Origin: an uncultured delta proteobacterium | GTDB taxonomy: Bacteria > Myxococcota_A > Polyangia > Polyangiales > Polyangiaceae | DNA length: 64,000 nt | Reading direction: 5' to 3' | Assembly: GCA_903892415.1 (NCBI GenBank) | Contig: CAITIQ010000179.1 | Span: 1-64,000 of the forward strand | Program-made: the position numbers and the translations under genes | The notes under the pieces: generated by a model | Told to the model about the DNA's origin: nothing | The model's input: the letters and a program-made list of their open reading frames with translations, nothing else | Database searches by the model: none | In this document: positions 43,192-51,753 of the stretch, one piece after another | How the letters are laid out: the number at the start of each line of letters is the position of its first letter | Position numbering within the stretch: position 1 is the stretch's first letter

Positions 43192-44031
43192 ATGAGCAAG
43201 CTGGTTTCGGATGATGGGCGCACTCACATCGTTTCGCCTTTGATGCGCGAGTCTTTGGTGGACCGCCGCGTGGTTGGTAAGACCAAGTCTGAGCATGAGT
43301 TTTCGATCATGCCGGACGTCACGCTGGTCAGCGTTGGCGGCCATTCGATCTTTGACCGCGGCAAAGAGGCGATCCTCCCGCTGGTCGCTGAGATCGCCGC
43401 GCTCCGCGGTAAGCACAAGATGATCCTCGGCGTGGGCGGAGGCACCAGGGTCCGTCATACGCTTTCGGTCGCTCTCGATCTAGGGCTGCCAACGGGCGGC
43501 ATCGCTCAGCTCGTTGGGGCGATGGAGGAAGCGAACGCCGTGTTCTTGAACGCGCTGTTGGCGAAGCACGGTTCGATCGTGATGCAACGCGAGCACTTCT
43601 GGGAGCTGCCGCTCTATCTCGAGAGCGGGATGTTGCCGATCGTGATCTCGATTCCGCCGTATCACTTTTGGGAGCCCCCGCCCGAAGAAGGCCCCTTGCC
43701 CGCGCACGGCTCTGACTTCGGCTTGTTCATTCACGCTGAGGTGCTCGGCATGAAGCGAATGATCTTCGTCAAAGACGAGGACGGTCTTTTCGATCACGAT
43801 CCGAAGAAGCACGCCGACGCCAAGCTGATCGCGCGGACGACGCTGTCCGAACTAAGCGCCGCGATGCCCGATGAGATGATCCTCGATCGGGCGCTGTTCT
43901 CGGTGTGGAAGCATTCGAAGCACATCGAACGAGTGCAGATCGTCAACGGCCTCAAGCCTGGGCTGCTGGCTCGTGCGCTCGCAGGCGAAGACGTTGGTAC
44001 GGTGATCACCAAGGAGACGGCCAATGCTTGA
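43192..44031 (+). CDS. mosA: Molybdenum storage protein subunit, MosA-like
   Basis: 279 aa from ATG 43192 (GAAAGGG upstream). It has an amino-acid-kinase/UMP-kinase fold: VTLVSVGGHSIFDRGKEAILP, LGVGGGTRVRHTLSVALDLGLPTGG, IFVKDEDGLFDHDPKKH, and the ending HIERVQIVNGLKPGLLARALAGEDVGTVI. The opening HIVSPLMRESLVDRR resembles Azotobacter MosA. MosA and MosB form a cage that packs molybdate or tungstate as polyoxo clusters using ATP. The segment equivalent to IPPHRADTG reads LPAHGSDFG, so an Arg is replaced. It overlaps mosB by eight bases. Confidence 0.85.
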   Translation: MSKLVSDDGRTHIVSPLMRESLVDRRVVGKTKSEHEFSIMPDVTLVSVGGHSIFDRGKEAILPLVAEIAALRGKHKMILGVGGGTRVRHTLSVALDLGLPTGGIAQLVGAMEEANAVFLNALLAKHGSIVMQREHFWELPLYLESGMLPIVISIPPYHFWEPPPEEGPLPAHGSDFGLFIHAEVLGMKRMIFVKDEDGLFDHDPKKHADAKLIARTTLSELSAAMPDEMILDRALFSVWKHSKHIERVQIVNGLKPGLLARALAGEDVGTVITKETANA

Positions 44032-44827
44032 GCGAAAGAACATCGATAGTGCGCTCTCGGGCTCCACGCTCACCTCGTCGAAGTTCGACGGCTTTGACTA
44101 CTCGCCCGAAGCGATGATGCCCGACGTGAAGGTGCTCAAAATCGGCGGGCAGTCGGTGATGGATCGCGGTCGTGTGGCGCTGTTTCCCATCCTCGATGAG
44201 ATCGTCAAAGCCAAGGACAAGTACCAGCTGCTGCTTTGTTGCGGCGGCGGGACGCGAGCGCGCCACATCTACAGCGTCGCAAGCGATCTGGAGTTGCCGA
44301 CGGGTTTGCTCGCGGCGTTGGGTGGCTACGTCCCTCGGCAGAATGCCCGCATGTTGCAGATGCTGCTGGCGAAGCACGGCGGTCTCTTCATCATGCACGA
44401 CGACTTCGAGAAGCTGCCGCTCTACTTCAAACTCGGTTGCATGCCGATCATGACGGGCATGCCGCCGTTTGGTTATTGGGAGAAGCCCAACGAGGAAGGG
44501 CGCATCCCGCAGCACCGCACCGACGCTGGCGTGTTCCTCTCGGCGGAGGTCTTGGGCGTGAAGCGCGCCATCTTCGTCAAAGATGAAGACGGCCTTTTCG
44601 AGGACGATCCGAAGAAGAATAAGGACGCGAAGTTGATTCGGCGCATCGGCGCGAAGGAGCTCTTGGCGCGCGACCTTCCGGACCTCGCGATTGAGCGTGT
44701 CGTGATTGAGTACCTCGCGCGGGCGCGCTTCTGTCACGAGCTGCAGATCGTGAACGGACTCGTTCCCGGTAACCTCACGGCAGCCTTGGCCGGAGAGGAT
44801 GTCGGTTCAATCATTTACAAGGATTGA
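44024..44827 (+). CDS. mosB: Molybdenum storage protein subunit, MosB-like
   Basis: 267 aa. It has the same fold as the preceding gene: VKVLKIGGQSVMDRGRVALFPILDEI, LLCCGGGTRARHIYSVASDLELPTG, GMPPFGYWEKPNEEGRIPQHRTDAGVFLSAE, IFVKDEDGLFEDDPKK and LQIVNGLVPGNLTAALAGEDVGSII. This matches Azotobacter MosB closely in motif order, including the GVIPPYRTDAG-type loop near the metal-cluster cage. With MosA-like and the membrane transporter gene it would form an uptake-and-store module for Mo/W. The organism has no nitrogenase gene in this window, so the use of the stored metal is open. Confidence 0.88.
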   Translation: MLERKNIDSALSGSTLTSSKFDGFDYSPEAMMPDVKVLKIGGQSVMDRGRVALFPILDEIVKAKDKYQLLLCCGGGTRARHIYSVASDLELPTGLLAALGGYVPRQNARMLQMLLAKHGGLFIMHDDFEKLPLYFKLGCMPIMTGMPPFGYWEKPNEEGRIPQHRTDAGVFLSAEVLGVKRAIFVKDEDGLFEDDPKKNKDAKLIRRIGAKELLARDLPDLAIERVVIEYLARARFCHELQIVNGLVPGNLTAALAGEDVGSIIYKD

Positions 44828-44868
44828 CAGCTCCCGTTCGCAGCGACCGCGGCCCAATATTGCGAAAA

Positions 44869-44893
44869 GCGAGAGGAGCTGGTCTCCTCTCGC
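44869..44893 (+). terminator. Perfect 10-bp hairpin after mosB
   Basis: GCGAGAGGAG-CTGGT-CTCCTCTCGC lies 42 bases after the mosB stop and before the next gene. There is no U-tract, so it may be a weak terminator or an attenuator/processing site. Confidence 0.55.
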
Positions 44894-44924
44894 CTTGGCC
44901 GACGTTGGCCCGCAAGGAACCGAG

Positions 44925-45818
44925 ATGAAAAGAGCCGCCGTTCTGCTGTCGTTGTTCGCTTTTGCCTGTGGTCCCGACGCAGGTGCTGGTGCAGGCTCCG
45001 GTAGCGCCAAGGCCAGCTCATCGGCGGCGAAGCCCGCGTCAGCCAAGCCTTCGGCTTCGGCCTCGGCTGCAACTTCCGCCGCGCCCGACGACAAGAAGGG
45101 CGGCAAGATGTCGAACTGTCCGAGCGGGGTCGCCAACGCAAAGACCGACATCAAGGACACCGACAAGGGCGTCGAGATCACCGTGACCGCGTCGGAGAAG
45201 GCGGACATCGAGGAGATCAAGGCTCGCGCGAAGAAGCTCGAAGAGCACGGAAAGAGCCCGTCGGAGGCCGACAAGGGCAGCCACAGCGGTAAGGGCGGCG
45301 GCGGTGGTGGCATGGGCCGCTGTCCGGTGGTGCTCAACGATACCAACGTGACGGTGGCTGTGGTGGACACCGGGGCGAAGTTCACGGTGGAGCCCAAGGA
45401 CGTGAAGGAGCTCGAGTGGCTGCGTCGTGAGTCGAAGGAACGGCTCGCCGAGATGGGGATGGATAAGGGCGAGCGCAAAATGGCGAACTGCCCGAGCTCG
45501 GTGAAGGACGCGAAGACCTCGGTCAAAGAAGCAGGCGCCACCGTCGTGGTGACCATCACTTCGAAGGACGCCGCTTCGACGAAGGAGATCCGCGAGCGCG
45601 CAAAGAAGCTCAGCGAGGGCAAACACGACCAAAAGGGCAAACACGACGGCGGCGGTTCAGGACCGCAAGCAGGTCAGTGCCCAGCCGCGATCGAAGGCAC
45701 CACGGCGGCGGTGAAAGAAGTTGAAGGGGGCGTGGAGATCACGCTTACGCCGGCCAAGAAGGAAGAGCTGAAGAAGGTGTTGGAAGAGGCCCAAGCTCGA
45801 GCGAAGCCCTTCGAGTGA
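44925..45818 (+). CDS. Lipoprotein built of four repeats
   Basis: 297 aa from ATG 44925 with AAGGAACCGAG upstream. After the lipobox (LLSLFAFACGPD) and an Ala/Ser/Lys linker come four copies of a unit of about 45 residues, each opening with a Cys-Pro: NCPSGVANAKTDIKDTDKGV, RCPVVLNDTNVTVAVVDTGA, NCPSSVKDAKTSVKEAGATV and QCPAAIEGTTAAVKEVEGGV. Each continues with a short strand (EITVTAS, VVVTITS, EITLTPA) and a charged helix (IEEIKARAKKL, TKEIRERAKKL). The fold looks beta-beta-alpha. Function is unknown. Its stop overlaps the ATG of a broken Cys-rich gene. Confidence 0.78.
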   Translation: MKRAAVLLSLFAFACGPDAGAGAGSGSAKASSSAAKPASAKPSASASAATSAAPDDKKGGKMSNCPSGVANAKTDIKDTDKGVEITVTASEKADIEEIKARAKKLEEHGKSPSEADKGSHSGKGGGGGGMGRCPVVLNDTNVTVAVVDTGAKFTVEPKDVKELEWLRRESKERLAEMGMDKGERKMANCPSSVKDAKTSVKEAGATVVVTITSKDAASTKEIRERAKKLSEGKHDQKGKHDGGGSGPQAGQCPAAIEGTTAAVKEVEGGVEITLTPAKKEELKKVLEEAQARAKPFE

Positions 45819-46082
45819 TGCGCTCTCGTTCGTGCTTGCTCCCGCTGCTCGTGCTTGCCTGCGGGGACCCGCCCGAGCGGTGAGTGCACCGACGACTTGC
45901 TCTGTTTGCTCTCCGAGGCGGGCACATCGGGCGAGTGCACGCCGCTCCCAGCGGACTGCGCTGATTACCCCAAGTGCACCGACCCTTGCTTTCAAGCGTT
46001 CATGCTCGAGAACTGCCAAGCCGGAGGAGAGTGCAGCTCGGTCAGCGGGCGAGTGACGGTGACGTGTAACGGCGTGCCGTAG
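45818..46082 (+). pseudogene. Frameshifted small Cys-rich lipoprotein
   Basis: ATG 45818 (overlapping the previous stop as TGATG) encodes a perfect lipoprotein signal, MRSRSCLLPLLVLACGDPPER, then stops at 45883. One base out of frame the sequence continues GECTDDLLCLLSEAGTSGEC and ends CSSVSGRVTVTCNGVP, with ten or so Cys. The two parts clearly belong together, so a one-base insertion near the G/C run at 45865-45885 has broken the gene. A +1 recoding event or sequencing error are alternatives. The Cys layout recalls the lipoproteins at 31.4-32.7 kb. Confidence 0.65.
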
Positions 46083-46112
46083 GCCGTCGACTCGGTATCG
46101 TCCTTTCGCTCG

Positions 46113-46928
46113 TCACTTGTTGCGTTTGAAGAACGGCTCCTCGCCGGGCGGTGTTTTTCCAGTGTTCGGTGGGACCGGCGCCGCCGAGGTCTTTACCGTC
46201 GCTGGCGTTGGGGCCGTTGTGGTGGTCGGGGTCACCGGCTTTGCGCTTGGCTCGGGGGTGGCGGTGGGCAAAGGCTGAACGCTGGCCGTTGCAGCTGGGA
46301 TCGGCTCGACCGTCGGTGTTTGCGTGAGGGCAGGCGGGGTGGGCTTCGTATCGGCGGTTGCAATGGCCGACGGGGGACCGCCAGACTTGGTGCTGGTCCC
46401 ATTGAGCAGAATGAGCGCCAGTACGAGGACGACCAAACCCAAGAGGCCGGCTGCGACGAAGAGCCGTAGCGTTGCGCGAGGGAGACGGCGCTTGTCGCGA
46501 ATCTCTTTACGAAGATCCTCGGCGAGAGCGTCTTGGTAGATCGAGCGTTTGTAGGCCGAGATGTCGCCAAAGTCGACGTTCGGCGGCGGGCCGAGGTGAA
46601 GCCTGAGGCGAGCCTCCATCAAGCGCGCGAAGTCAGCGGAGCCAACCTGGGCGCGTTTGATCGCCGCGTCATTGCTGTCCTTGGCGCGCATCCACTCGCC
46701 TTTGGGAATGCCTGCCTTCTCCCAGCCGGAGCGTGCGTCTTCCTCGCGGTCTTGCCAATTCGGAAGGCCAGGCTGTGAGCCCGCGTCCACCGTGGTGTCG
46801 GCGCCGCTCTCGGCTTCGCTGCCACTCATCGCTGCCGCATTTCTTCCTGTCGTTGGGGACAAGCGCACCCCAGAGGCTTCTCGTGAATTCTCAGCATCTG
46901 GGTCGGTTCGCGGCGCGTCCTCAGTCAT
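46113..46928 (-). CDS. Single-TM protein with Pro/Thr-rich extracytoplasmic tail
   Basis: 271 aa from ATG 46928; the ORF-track start overlaps the divergent exonuclease gene. The first 185 residues are cytoplasmic, hydrophilic and partly helical (NWQDREEDARSGWEKAGIPKGEWMRAKD, YKRSIYQDALAEDLRKEIRDKRRLPRATL). One strong TM follows (LFVAAGLLGLVVLVLALILL), then a 90-residue Pro/Thr/Ala tail ending EEPFFKRNK. No domain is recognised; the build resembles an envelope-spanning or anti-sigma-like protein. TACGCT lies nine bases before the ATG. Confidence 0.7.
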   Translation of the reverse strand: MTEDAPRTDPDAENSREASGVRLSPTTGRNAAAMSGSEAESGADTTVDAGSQPGLPNWQDREEDARSGWEKAGIPKGEWMRAKDSNDAAIKRAQVGSADFARLMEARLRLHLGPPPNVDFGDISAYKRSIYQDALAEDLRKEIRDKRRLPRATLRLFVAAGLLGLVVLVLALILLNGTSTKSGGPPSAIATADTKPTPPALTQTPTVEPIPAATASVQPLPTATPEPSAKPVTPTTTTAPTPATVKTSAAPVPPNTGKTPPGEEPFFKRNK

Positions 46929-47019
46929 GACCGTCGAAGCGTAGTGAATCCCGCGTGGAATGGCCAACCCCGCTCCCAGTTGGCTTGCTTTCCAGCCGTT
47001 GTCGCGCCACACCCGCCGC

Positions 47020-47943
47020 ATGCCGAAATCTCTTTGGGGCGCTGAACTCGAGCTTTCGGACGCACCGGTGCTTGGCTCCACCCTGTTCGTGGTGGACGGC
47101 AACAACCTCGCGTATCGCGCCTTCTACGCGCTGCCTCCCGAGCTCGCGACGAAGTCCGGCGAGCCCACCAACGCACTGCTCGGCTTCGCCAACATGCTCT
47201 TTCGCTTGGTGACCGACTACAAGCCGAAGGGCGTGGTGGTGACCTGGGACAAGAAGCCCGCCCATCGCTTGGCTAGCCACGAGGGCTACAAAGCTGGACG
47301 CAAGCCGATGCCCGACATCCTGCGTCAGCAGTTCCCACACTTCGCCGATTTGGTGGCGGCGTTTGGCTATCCAAACCTGAGCGTGGAAGGCTGGGAAGCC
47401 GATGACGTGATGGCGACGTTGGCGGCGAAGTCCGATGCGCTTGCGATGAAGACCGTCGTTGTCTCCACCGACCGAGATGCGTTTCAGTTGGTGACCGAGC
47501 ATGTGTCGTTGATGATGACGCCGCGTGGCGTGGCCGAGGTGCTCTGCTACACGCCGGAGCGAGTCAAGGCGCGCTACGGGCTGGAGCCGCTACAGATCCC
47601 TGACTTCATCGCGCTCAAGGGCGATAGCTCCGACAACATTCCGAGCGTTCCAGGGTTTGGTGAGAAGACAGCCGCTGAGGCGCTGATGCGTTTCGGCTCG
47701 ATTGAACGCTTGATCGAGAACGCCGACCAACTGCCGAAGGCCAAGCGCGCCGCGCTGTTGCAGCACGCTGACCAGGCGCGCGCATCGAAGGCGCTCTCCA
47801 CCTTGAAGCGAGACCTCGATCTGCCGGTAAAGCTGGAGGAGTTGACCACGGTCAAACCTGACCGTTCGGGGCTGGCGGCGTTTTGTGAACGGTTTGAGTT
47901 CAAGAACATCCTCAATCGAATGGCGCTGCTCGAGGCGAGTTGA
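47020..47943 (+). CDS. Stand-alone 5'-3' exonuclease (Pol I N-terminal domain type)
   Basis: About 307 aa from ATG 47020; ATG 46960 (20 residues longer) is the alternative but leaves only 31 bases to the divergent gene. The family's metal and helical-arch residues are visible: LFVVDGNNLAYRAFYALP, VVVTWDKKPAHRLASHEGYKAGR, EGWEADDVMATLA, VVVSTDRDAFQLV, then the H3TH segment DFIALKGDSSDNIPSVPGFGEKTAAEAL. It corresponds to the FEN-like nuclease of DNA polymerase I without the polymerase, and would remove RNA primers or flaps in the cytosol. Confidence 0.92.
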   Translation: MPKSLWGAELELSDAPVLGSTLFVVDGNNLAYRAFYALPPELATKSGEPTNALLGFANMLFRLVTDYKPKGVVVTWDKKPAHRLASHEGYKAGRKPMPDILRQQFPHFADLVAAFGYPNLSVEGWEADDVMATLAAKSDALAMKTVVVSTDRDAFQLVTEHVSLMMTPRGVAEVLCYTPERVKARYGLEPLQIPDFIALKGDSSDNIPSVPGFGEKTAAEALMRFGSIERLIENADQLPKAKRAALLQHADQARASKALSTLKRDLDLPVKLEELTTVKPDRSGLAAFCERFEFKNILNRMALLEAS

Positions 47944-48019
47944 GCTTGGGAAGAGGCTTGGTTTCGAGCGCGTTCTGCGACTGATTGACAGCTTTGCTGG
48001 TCATGAGGAGCATCCTCCG

Positions 48020-49276
48020 ATGGTGAGCCTGCGCACGGTTATGCGGTCGAGTCTCTGTCTCGTGATGTTGAGTTGCGGTGGGGGAGGTGAGGGGAGCGGG
48101 AGCGCGAGTGCGAGCGCGAGTAGCAACCGCTCGTCGGCGAGCCCGGGATCGGCGAGCGCCTTGCCGTCTGCGGCTTCGGCATCTTCCGCGCGAGCGTCCG
48201 CAAGCTCCGCATCGGCTCCCGGCATGGCTCACCTCAAGTTCCTCGCCGAGGGCCGAAAGCTCTCGAAGGAGAAGCAGTACAAGCAGGCGATCGCCTCATT
48301 CGATAAGGCGCTGGTCACTGCTCCCAATGACGCCCGCGTGCTTTCGGAGATTGGTTACGCAGCCCTGCTCGACAAGGACCTCGCGCGCTCGGAGGACGCT
48401 AGCGAAAAGGCGCTGAAGAGTTCGAGCGACCCCAAGCTCCGCGCCCAGGTGCTCTACAACCTCGGCCGCGTCGCCGAGGCTCGCGAGGACAAGGGTCTTG
48501 CGGCGAAGCACTACAAGCAATCGTTGGAGTTGCGCGAGAACGGTGAAGTGGCGAAGCGGTTGGCCTCGGTGGGCGGCGCTAAGGCGGAAGCGCCTTCAGC
48601 CTGCAATCAGGCCTTTCCATCCATTGAGGCGCTCTGCAGTTGTCAGAGCAAGCGTGAAGACCTCTTGGTCGCCCCGGGGACCAAGCGTTGTCAGGCTCTC
48701 AAATCTGACTTTGCCGAGAAGCGCCTTTCGGTGATCGAGGTGTCGGCCGAGACGATGGGTGTGGACGCGAGCAAGCTGCTGGTTGCCAAGGACGCGGATG
48801 GCTTTCGCGTTGTGGCCGAGGTGGGCCGTACCTACGTGCCGGGCGCTTTTGGCGTCAACAACGAGTCCACCGTGAAGTCCGCGATCGGTAAGAAGCTGAA
48901 GCAGTTCACCGTGGTCGAGGTCATTCACGTGCAGGAGAATCACGACGCGAATTTGGCCGGGCTGGAGGTCTGTCACGAGGCCTACGAGATTCACACGCTG
49001 TGCGTCCTCGACGAGAAGGCCCCCACTCGTTGTGCGCTTGCCATTCCGGTTGAATCATCGATCGGCTGTGGGCCCGGCGCTGAGCCGGATCCGAGTGAGA
49101 CCGACGCCGCCATCTTGGCCATGGCCAAGAGCGCGAAGGACGGCGCTTACAAGCACGAGGCCAAGACCTCGTTTAGCTGGGATGAAAACGGCGAATTGAC
49201 GGTCAAGCTCGAGCGCGGTGATGCCACGATTTTGCCCAAGTCCTTGCTCGGTAAACACGCGCTCTTGGCACCGTGA
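48020..49276 (+). CDS. TPR-containing lipoprotein
   Basis: 418 aa from ATG 48020 (GAGGAG nine bases upstream). The signal peptide ends SLCLVMLSCGGGGEG (lipobox), followed by an Ala/Ser linker. Three TPR-like units follow at about 95-200 (AEGRKLSKEKQYKQAIASFDKALVTAPNDARVLSEIGYAALLDKD, LYNLGRVAEAREDKGLAAKHYKQSLELR). The C-terminal 200 residues have paired Cys (EALCSCQSK, LEVCHEAYEIHTLCVLDE, CGPGAE) and look beta-rich. It is likely a periplasmic scaffold; no family name is known to me. Confidence 0.8.
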   Translation: MVSLRTVMRSSLCLVMLSCGGGGEGSGSASASASSNRSSASPGSASALPSAASASSARASASSASAPGMAHLKFLAEGRKLSKEKQYKQAIASFDKALVTAPNDARVLSEIGYAALLDKDLARSEDASEKALKSSSDPKLRAQVLYNLGRVAEAREDKGLAAKHYKQSLELRENGEVAKRLASVGGAKAEAPSACNQAFPSIEALCSCQSKREDLLVAPGTKRCQALKSDFAEKRLSVIEVSAETMGVDASKLLVAKDADGFRVVAEVGRTYVPGAFGVNNESTVKSAIGKKLKQFTVVEVIHVQENHDANLAGLEVCHEAYEIHTLCVLDEKAPTRCALAIPVESSIGCGPGAEPDPSETDAAILAMAKSAKDGAYKHEAKTSFSWDENGELTVKLERGDATILPKSLLGKHALLAP

Positions 49277-49356
49277 GTCGCCTCGGTTGATTGGTCTCGC
49301 TGTCTCTTGAGTGCGCCTCAGATCCTTGCCACCGTCTGCGCTCCTGGGAGGCGATC

Positions 49357-49995
49357 ATGAAGTTTTTCTACAATCCGATCTCGACGTACTCGCAAAAGGC
49401 GCTGATGGCTCTGCTGGAGAAGGGCGTTTCCTTCGAGCCGCAGGTGGTGAACCTGATGTCGCCTGAGGCTCGTACGGCCTATGAGGCGGTCTACCCGCTC
49501 GGGAAAATCCCGCTGCTCGTCGACGACGACGGGACGTTGCTTCCGGAGTCGTCGGCCATCATCGAGTTCATCGAGCTACGCTTTGCGGGCCAAGGCACGC
49601 GCCTGCTCCCGAGCGACCCGCGCGCAGCCGTTGAAGCCAGGCGTTGGGATCGCTTCGCCGACTGCATGCTGAACGAGCCGATGGGGAAGATCTTCTTCGA
49701 CGGCCGACGGCCTGCTGATCAGCGTGATCCCGCGGGCGTCAAAGACGCCTTCGCCACGGTGCAAAAGGGCATGGCCTACCTCGATGCGCACCTGGCGAAG
49801 AACACCTGGCTCGCTGGCGAGTTCTCCCTCGCTGACTGCTCAGCAGCGCCGCCGCTCCTCTACTTGAAGAACGTTGCTCCGTACGAGAGCTTCAAGAACG
49901 TGACCGCGTACGCTTCGCGTTTGCTCGAGCGGCCGTCGTATTTGAAGGTCATGTCCGAAGCGATGCCCATCTTGAAAGCGATGATGGGCGGCTGA
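49357..49995 (+). CDS. Glutathione S-transferase family protein
   Basis: 212 aa from ATG 49357 (GGGAGG upstream). The N-terminal thioredoxin-like domain begins MKFFYNPISTYSQKALMALLEKG and holds the cis-Pro segment GKIPLLVDDDGTLLPESSAIIEFIE; PESSAI is the glutathione-binding motif. The C-terminal helical domain carries FSLADCSAAPPLLYL, the N-capping box of GSTs. The Ser/Tyr pair in ISTYS is the likely catalytic region, and specificity cannot be told. Monocistronic, with a hairpin downstream. Confidence 0.92.
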   Translation: MKFFYNPISTYSQKALMALLEKGVSFEPQVVNLMSPEARTAYEAVYPLGKIPLLVDDDGTLLPESSAIIEFIELRFAGQGTRLLPSDPRAAVEARRWDRFADCMLNEPMGKIFFDGRRPADQRDPAGVKDAFATVQKGMAYLDAHLAKNTWLAGEFSLADCSAAPPLLYLKNVAPYESFKNVTAYASRLLERPSYLKVMSEAMPILKAMMGG

Positions 49996-50043
49996 GAGCC
50001 GTTCGAGGTTGATGCAGATCAGCCGGACGATGAACGAACAAAA

Positions 50044-50070
50044 GGCCGAGCTCCGTGAGGGAGCGCGGCC
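50044..50070. terminator. Hairpin between convergent genes
   Basis: GGCCG-A-GCTCC(GTGAG)GGAGC-G-CGGCC forms a 10-bp stem with one A-G mismatch between the GST gene and the convergent Gly-rich lipoprotein gene, and can serve both. Confidence 0.6.
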
Positions 50071-50096
50071 GTTGTCGTTCGGCGTTGCTAGCGTTG

Positions 50097-51686
50097 CTAG
50101 AAGGATTGAACGCAAGAATCGAAAGTGCCCGACGGAAGGAAGCGAGCGCGCAGGCAGACGAGGCCGGGTTGGCCGTTCGGCGCGGTCAGGCCGCCCGAGG
50201 TTGCTCCCATCCCGCCCGTCGCCGGGGGAATGGTGATGGTGCTGTTTTGCATGGTCAGCTGGTCGGCGAAGACCTCCCCACCAACCTGAGCGATCAGCAC
50301 TGCGGGACCGCCAGCGCCGCCGGCACCGGGGCCGCCCGCGCCGCCGGCACCGCCGTCTCCGCCTGGGCAACCAGTTGTCGGGGCGGAGGCTTGTCCACCT
50401 TTACCTGAGAGCCCGCCTGGTGCGCCTGGCAGCCCGTTGGCGCCTGCCCCTCCAGGGGCTCCAACTAACGTCGTGTCAACCAAGTCCAGCATCGTATTGA
50501 AGGCAACGATGGCTGCGCTGGCTCCACCGTTTTGGCCTCCCGGACCTCCGCCGCCACCGCAGGCGCCTGAGCCACCGCCGGCGCCAGCGCGTCCGATGAT
50601 CATGGCGCTGCCGCCGCCACCACCGCTGCCTGGGCTACCTGGCTGGCCGTCCCCACCACCGCTCGGCTGATACCCAGCCATGGTGAAGATTCCGAGCAGT
50701 GGCGCCTCCATCCCGGGTGCGCCGGTGTTCCCCGGGCCTCCCGGACCACCAGGGTTGCACACTCCTCCACTGCTGACGCCGCCTGCCCCGCCGTTCGAGC
50801 CTAGTCCCGAAGCTCCGGTCAAGCCAACGTTGCAGGTTGAGCCGTTTCCTCCGGATACGTTGACCAAGCCGCACGTTTGCGCGCCTCCAAGAGAGGTCTG
50901 AGCGCAAGCGGCGGTCGCGTTCTGCCCGTCGTTGCCGTCCAAGCCCTGGAGCGGTGCAGAGCCCGAGGCGCCGGGGCTGGCCGCCGCAGCATTGACCCGC
51001 GAGTTCTGAAGTCGGACGTTGCCGCCAACGATCACCAGCGTCACGGCGCTGCCGTTCAGCGGCCCAGCCAGGTCTACTAGCAGCGAATCGAGCAGAACGT
51101 CTTCGTTGGGCCCGAGGTTGAGTCGCAATGTCGGGCCTGGTTCGGTTGCACGCAGTGTGGTCCGTGTTCCGTCCGCCGACCAGGTCTCGGTGAGCCCACC
51201 GTAGACAGCACCTCCCTTGGTTTTCGCGGGGTTGCCATCGACGTTTCCCGTCGTCACGTAAATCGACTGGCCGGGCGCCTGCGCGTCGAAGGCCTCCTGC
51301 AGGGCGGTGAATGGGGCATTCTTTGAGCCGTCCCCTCCGGGAGCGGCGCTACGGCTTACGAACAACCCACACTGGGCTCCAACCGTTTGCGAGACATCTC
51401 CCACCGTAAACGTGGTCGGGTCGCACTCATCCACGGTGGTGCTACCGCCTTGCCCACCCTCGCCGCCGAGGCCGCCAGTTCCACCTATCCCACCGCCTCC
51501 GCCGCTCCCGCCCAGGCCGCCGCCGCCGCCCTGTCCACCGCTGTTCGCGCCGCCGGTCGCCGGCCCCGCTCCAGAGCCGCCGCTTGCGCCGGTTCCAGTG
51601 AGCTGGCCCTCCTCAATACCGAAGATCAGGTTGCAACCAGAAAGTCCGAGTCCAAGAAGGGAAGGCAAAAGCAGAGAAGCACGCAT
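50097..51686 (-). CDS. Glycine-rich lipoprotein with collagen-like tracts
   Basis: 529 aa. The signal peptide ends LLGLGLSGCNLIFG (lipobox). Residues 30-85 are Gly/Ser-rich. A folded region follows (TFTVGDVSQTVGAQCGLFVS, DGSKNAPFTALQEAFDAQAPGQSIYVTTG), which fits a parallel-beta-helix of the kind found in surface proteins. About 280-500 alternates Gly-Pro-Gly-rich loops (GGPGGPGNTGAPG, GGAGGAGGPGAGGAGG) with short hydrophobic strands, and the last 15 residues hold a Cys pair. It is likely displayed on the outer surface; no enzymatic motif is seen. Confidence 0.75.
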   Translation of the reverse strand: MRASLLLPSLLGLGLSGCNLIFGIEEGQLTGTGASGGSGAGPATGGANSGGQGGGGGLGGSGGGGGIGGTGGLGGEGGQGGSTTVDECDPTTFTVGDVSQTVGAQCGLFVSRSAAPGGDGSKNAPFTALQEAFDAQAPGQSIYVTTGNVDGNPAKTKGGAVYGGLTETWSADGTRTTLRATEPGPTLRLNLGPNEDVLLDSLLVDLAGPLNGSAVTLVIVGGNVRLQNSRVNAAAASPGASGSAPLQGLDGNDGQNATAACAQTSLGGAQTCGLVNVSGGNGSTCNVGLTGASGLGSNGGAGGVSSGGVCNPGGPGGPGNTGAPGMEAPLLGIFTMAGYQPSGGGDGQPGSPGSGGGGGSAMIIGRAGAGGGSGACGGGGGPGGQNGGASAAIVAFNTMLDLVDTTLVGAPGGAGANGLPGAPGGLSGKGGQASAPTTGCPGGDGGAGGAGGPGAGGAGGPAVLIAQVGGEVFADQLTMQNSTITIPPATGGMGATSGGLTAPNGQPGLVCLRARFLPSGTFDSCVQSF

Positions 51687-51753
51687 GCCTCGAAGTTTGT
51701 CCTAGTTCAGCGAGGCTGACCAGTGCCAGCTTCCTACGCTGGCTGGCGCTTGA

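Noticed and set aside
45855-46082. Independent small Cys-rich protein starting at 45855
   Set aside because: It would lack a signal peptide and a ribosome site; the signal sits in the adjacent frame, so one frameshifted gene explains it better.
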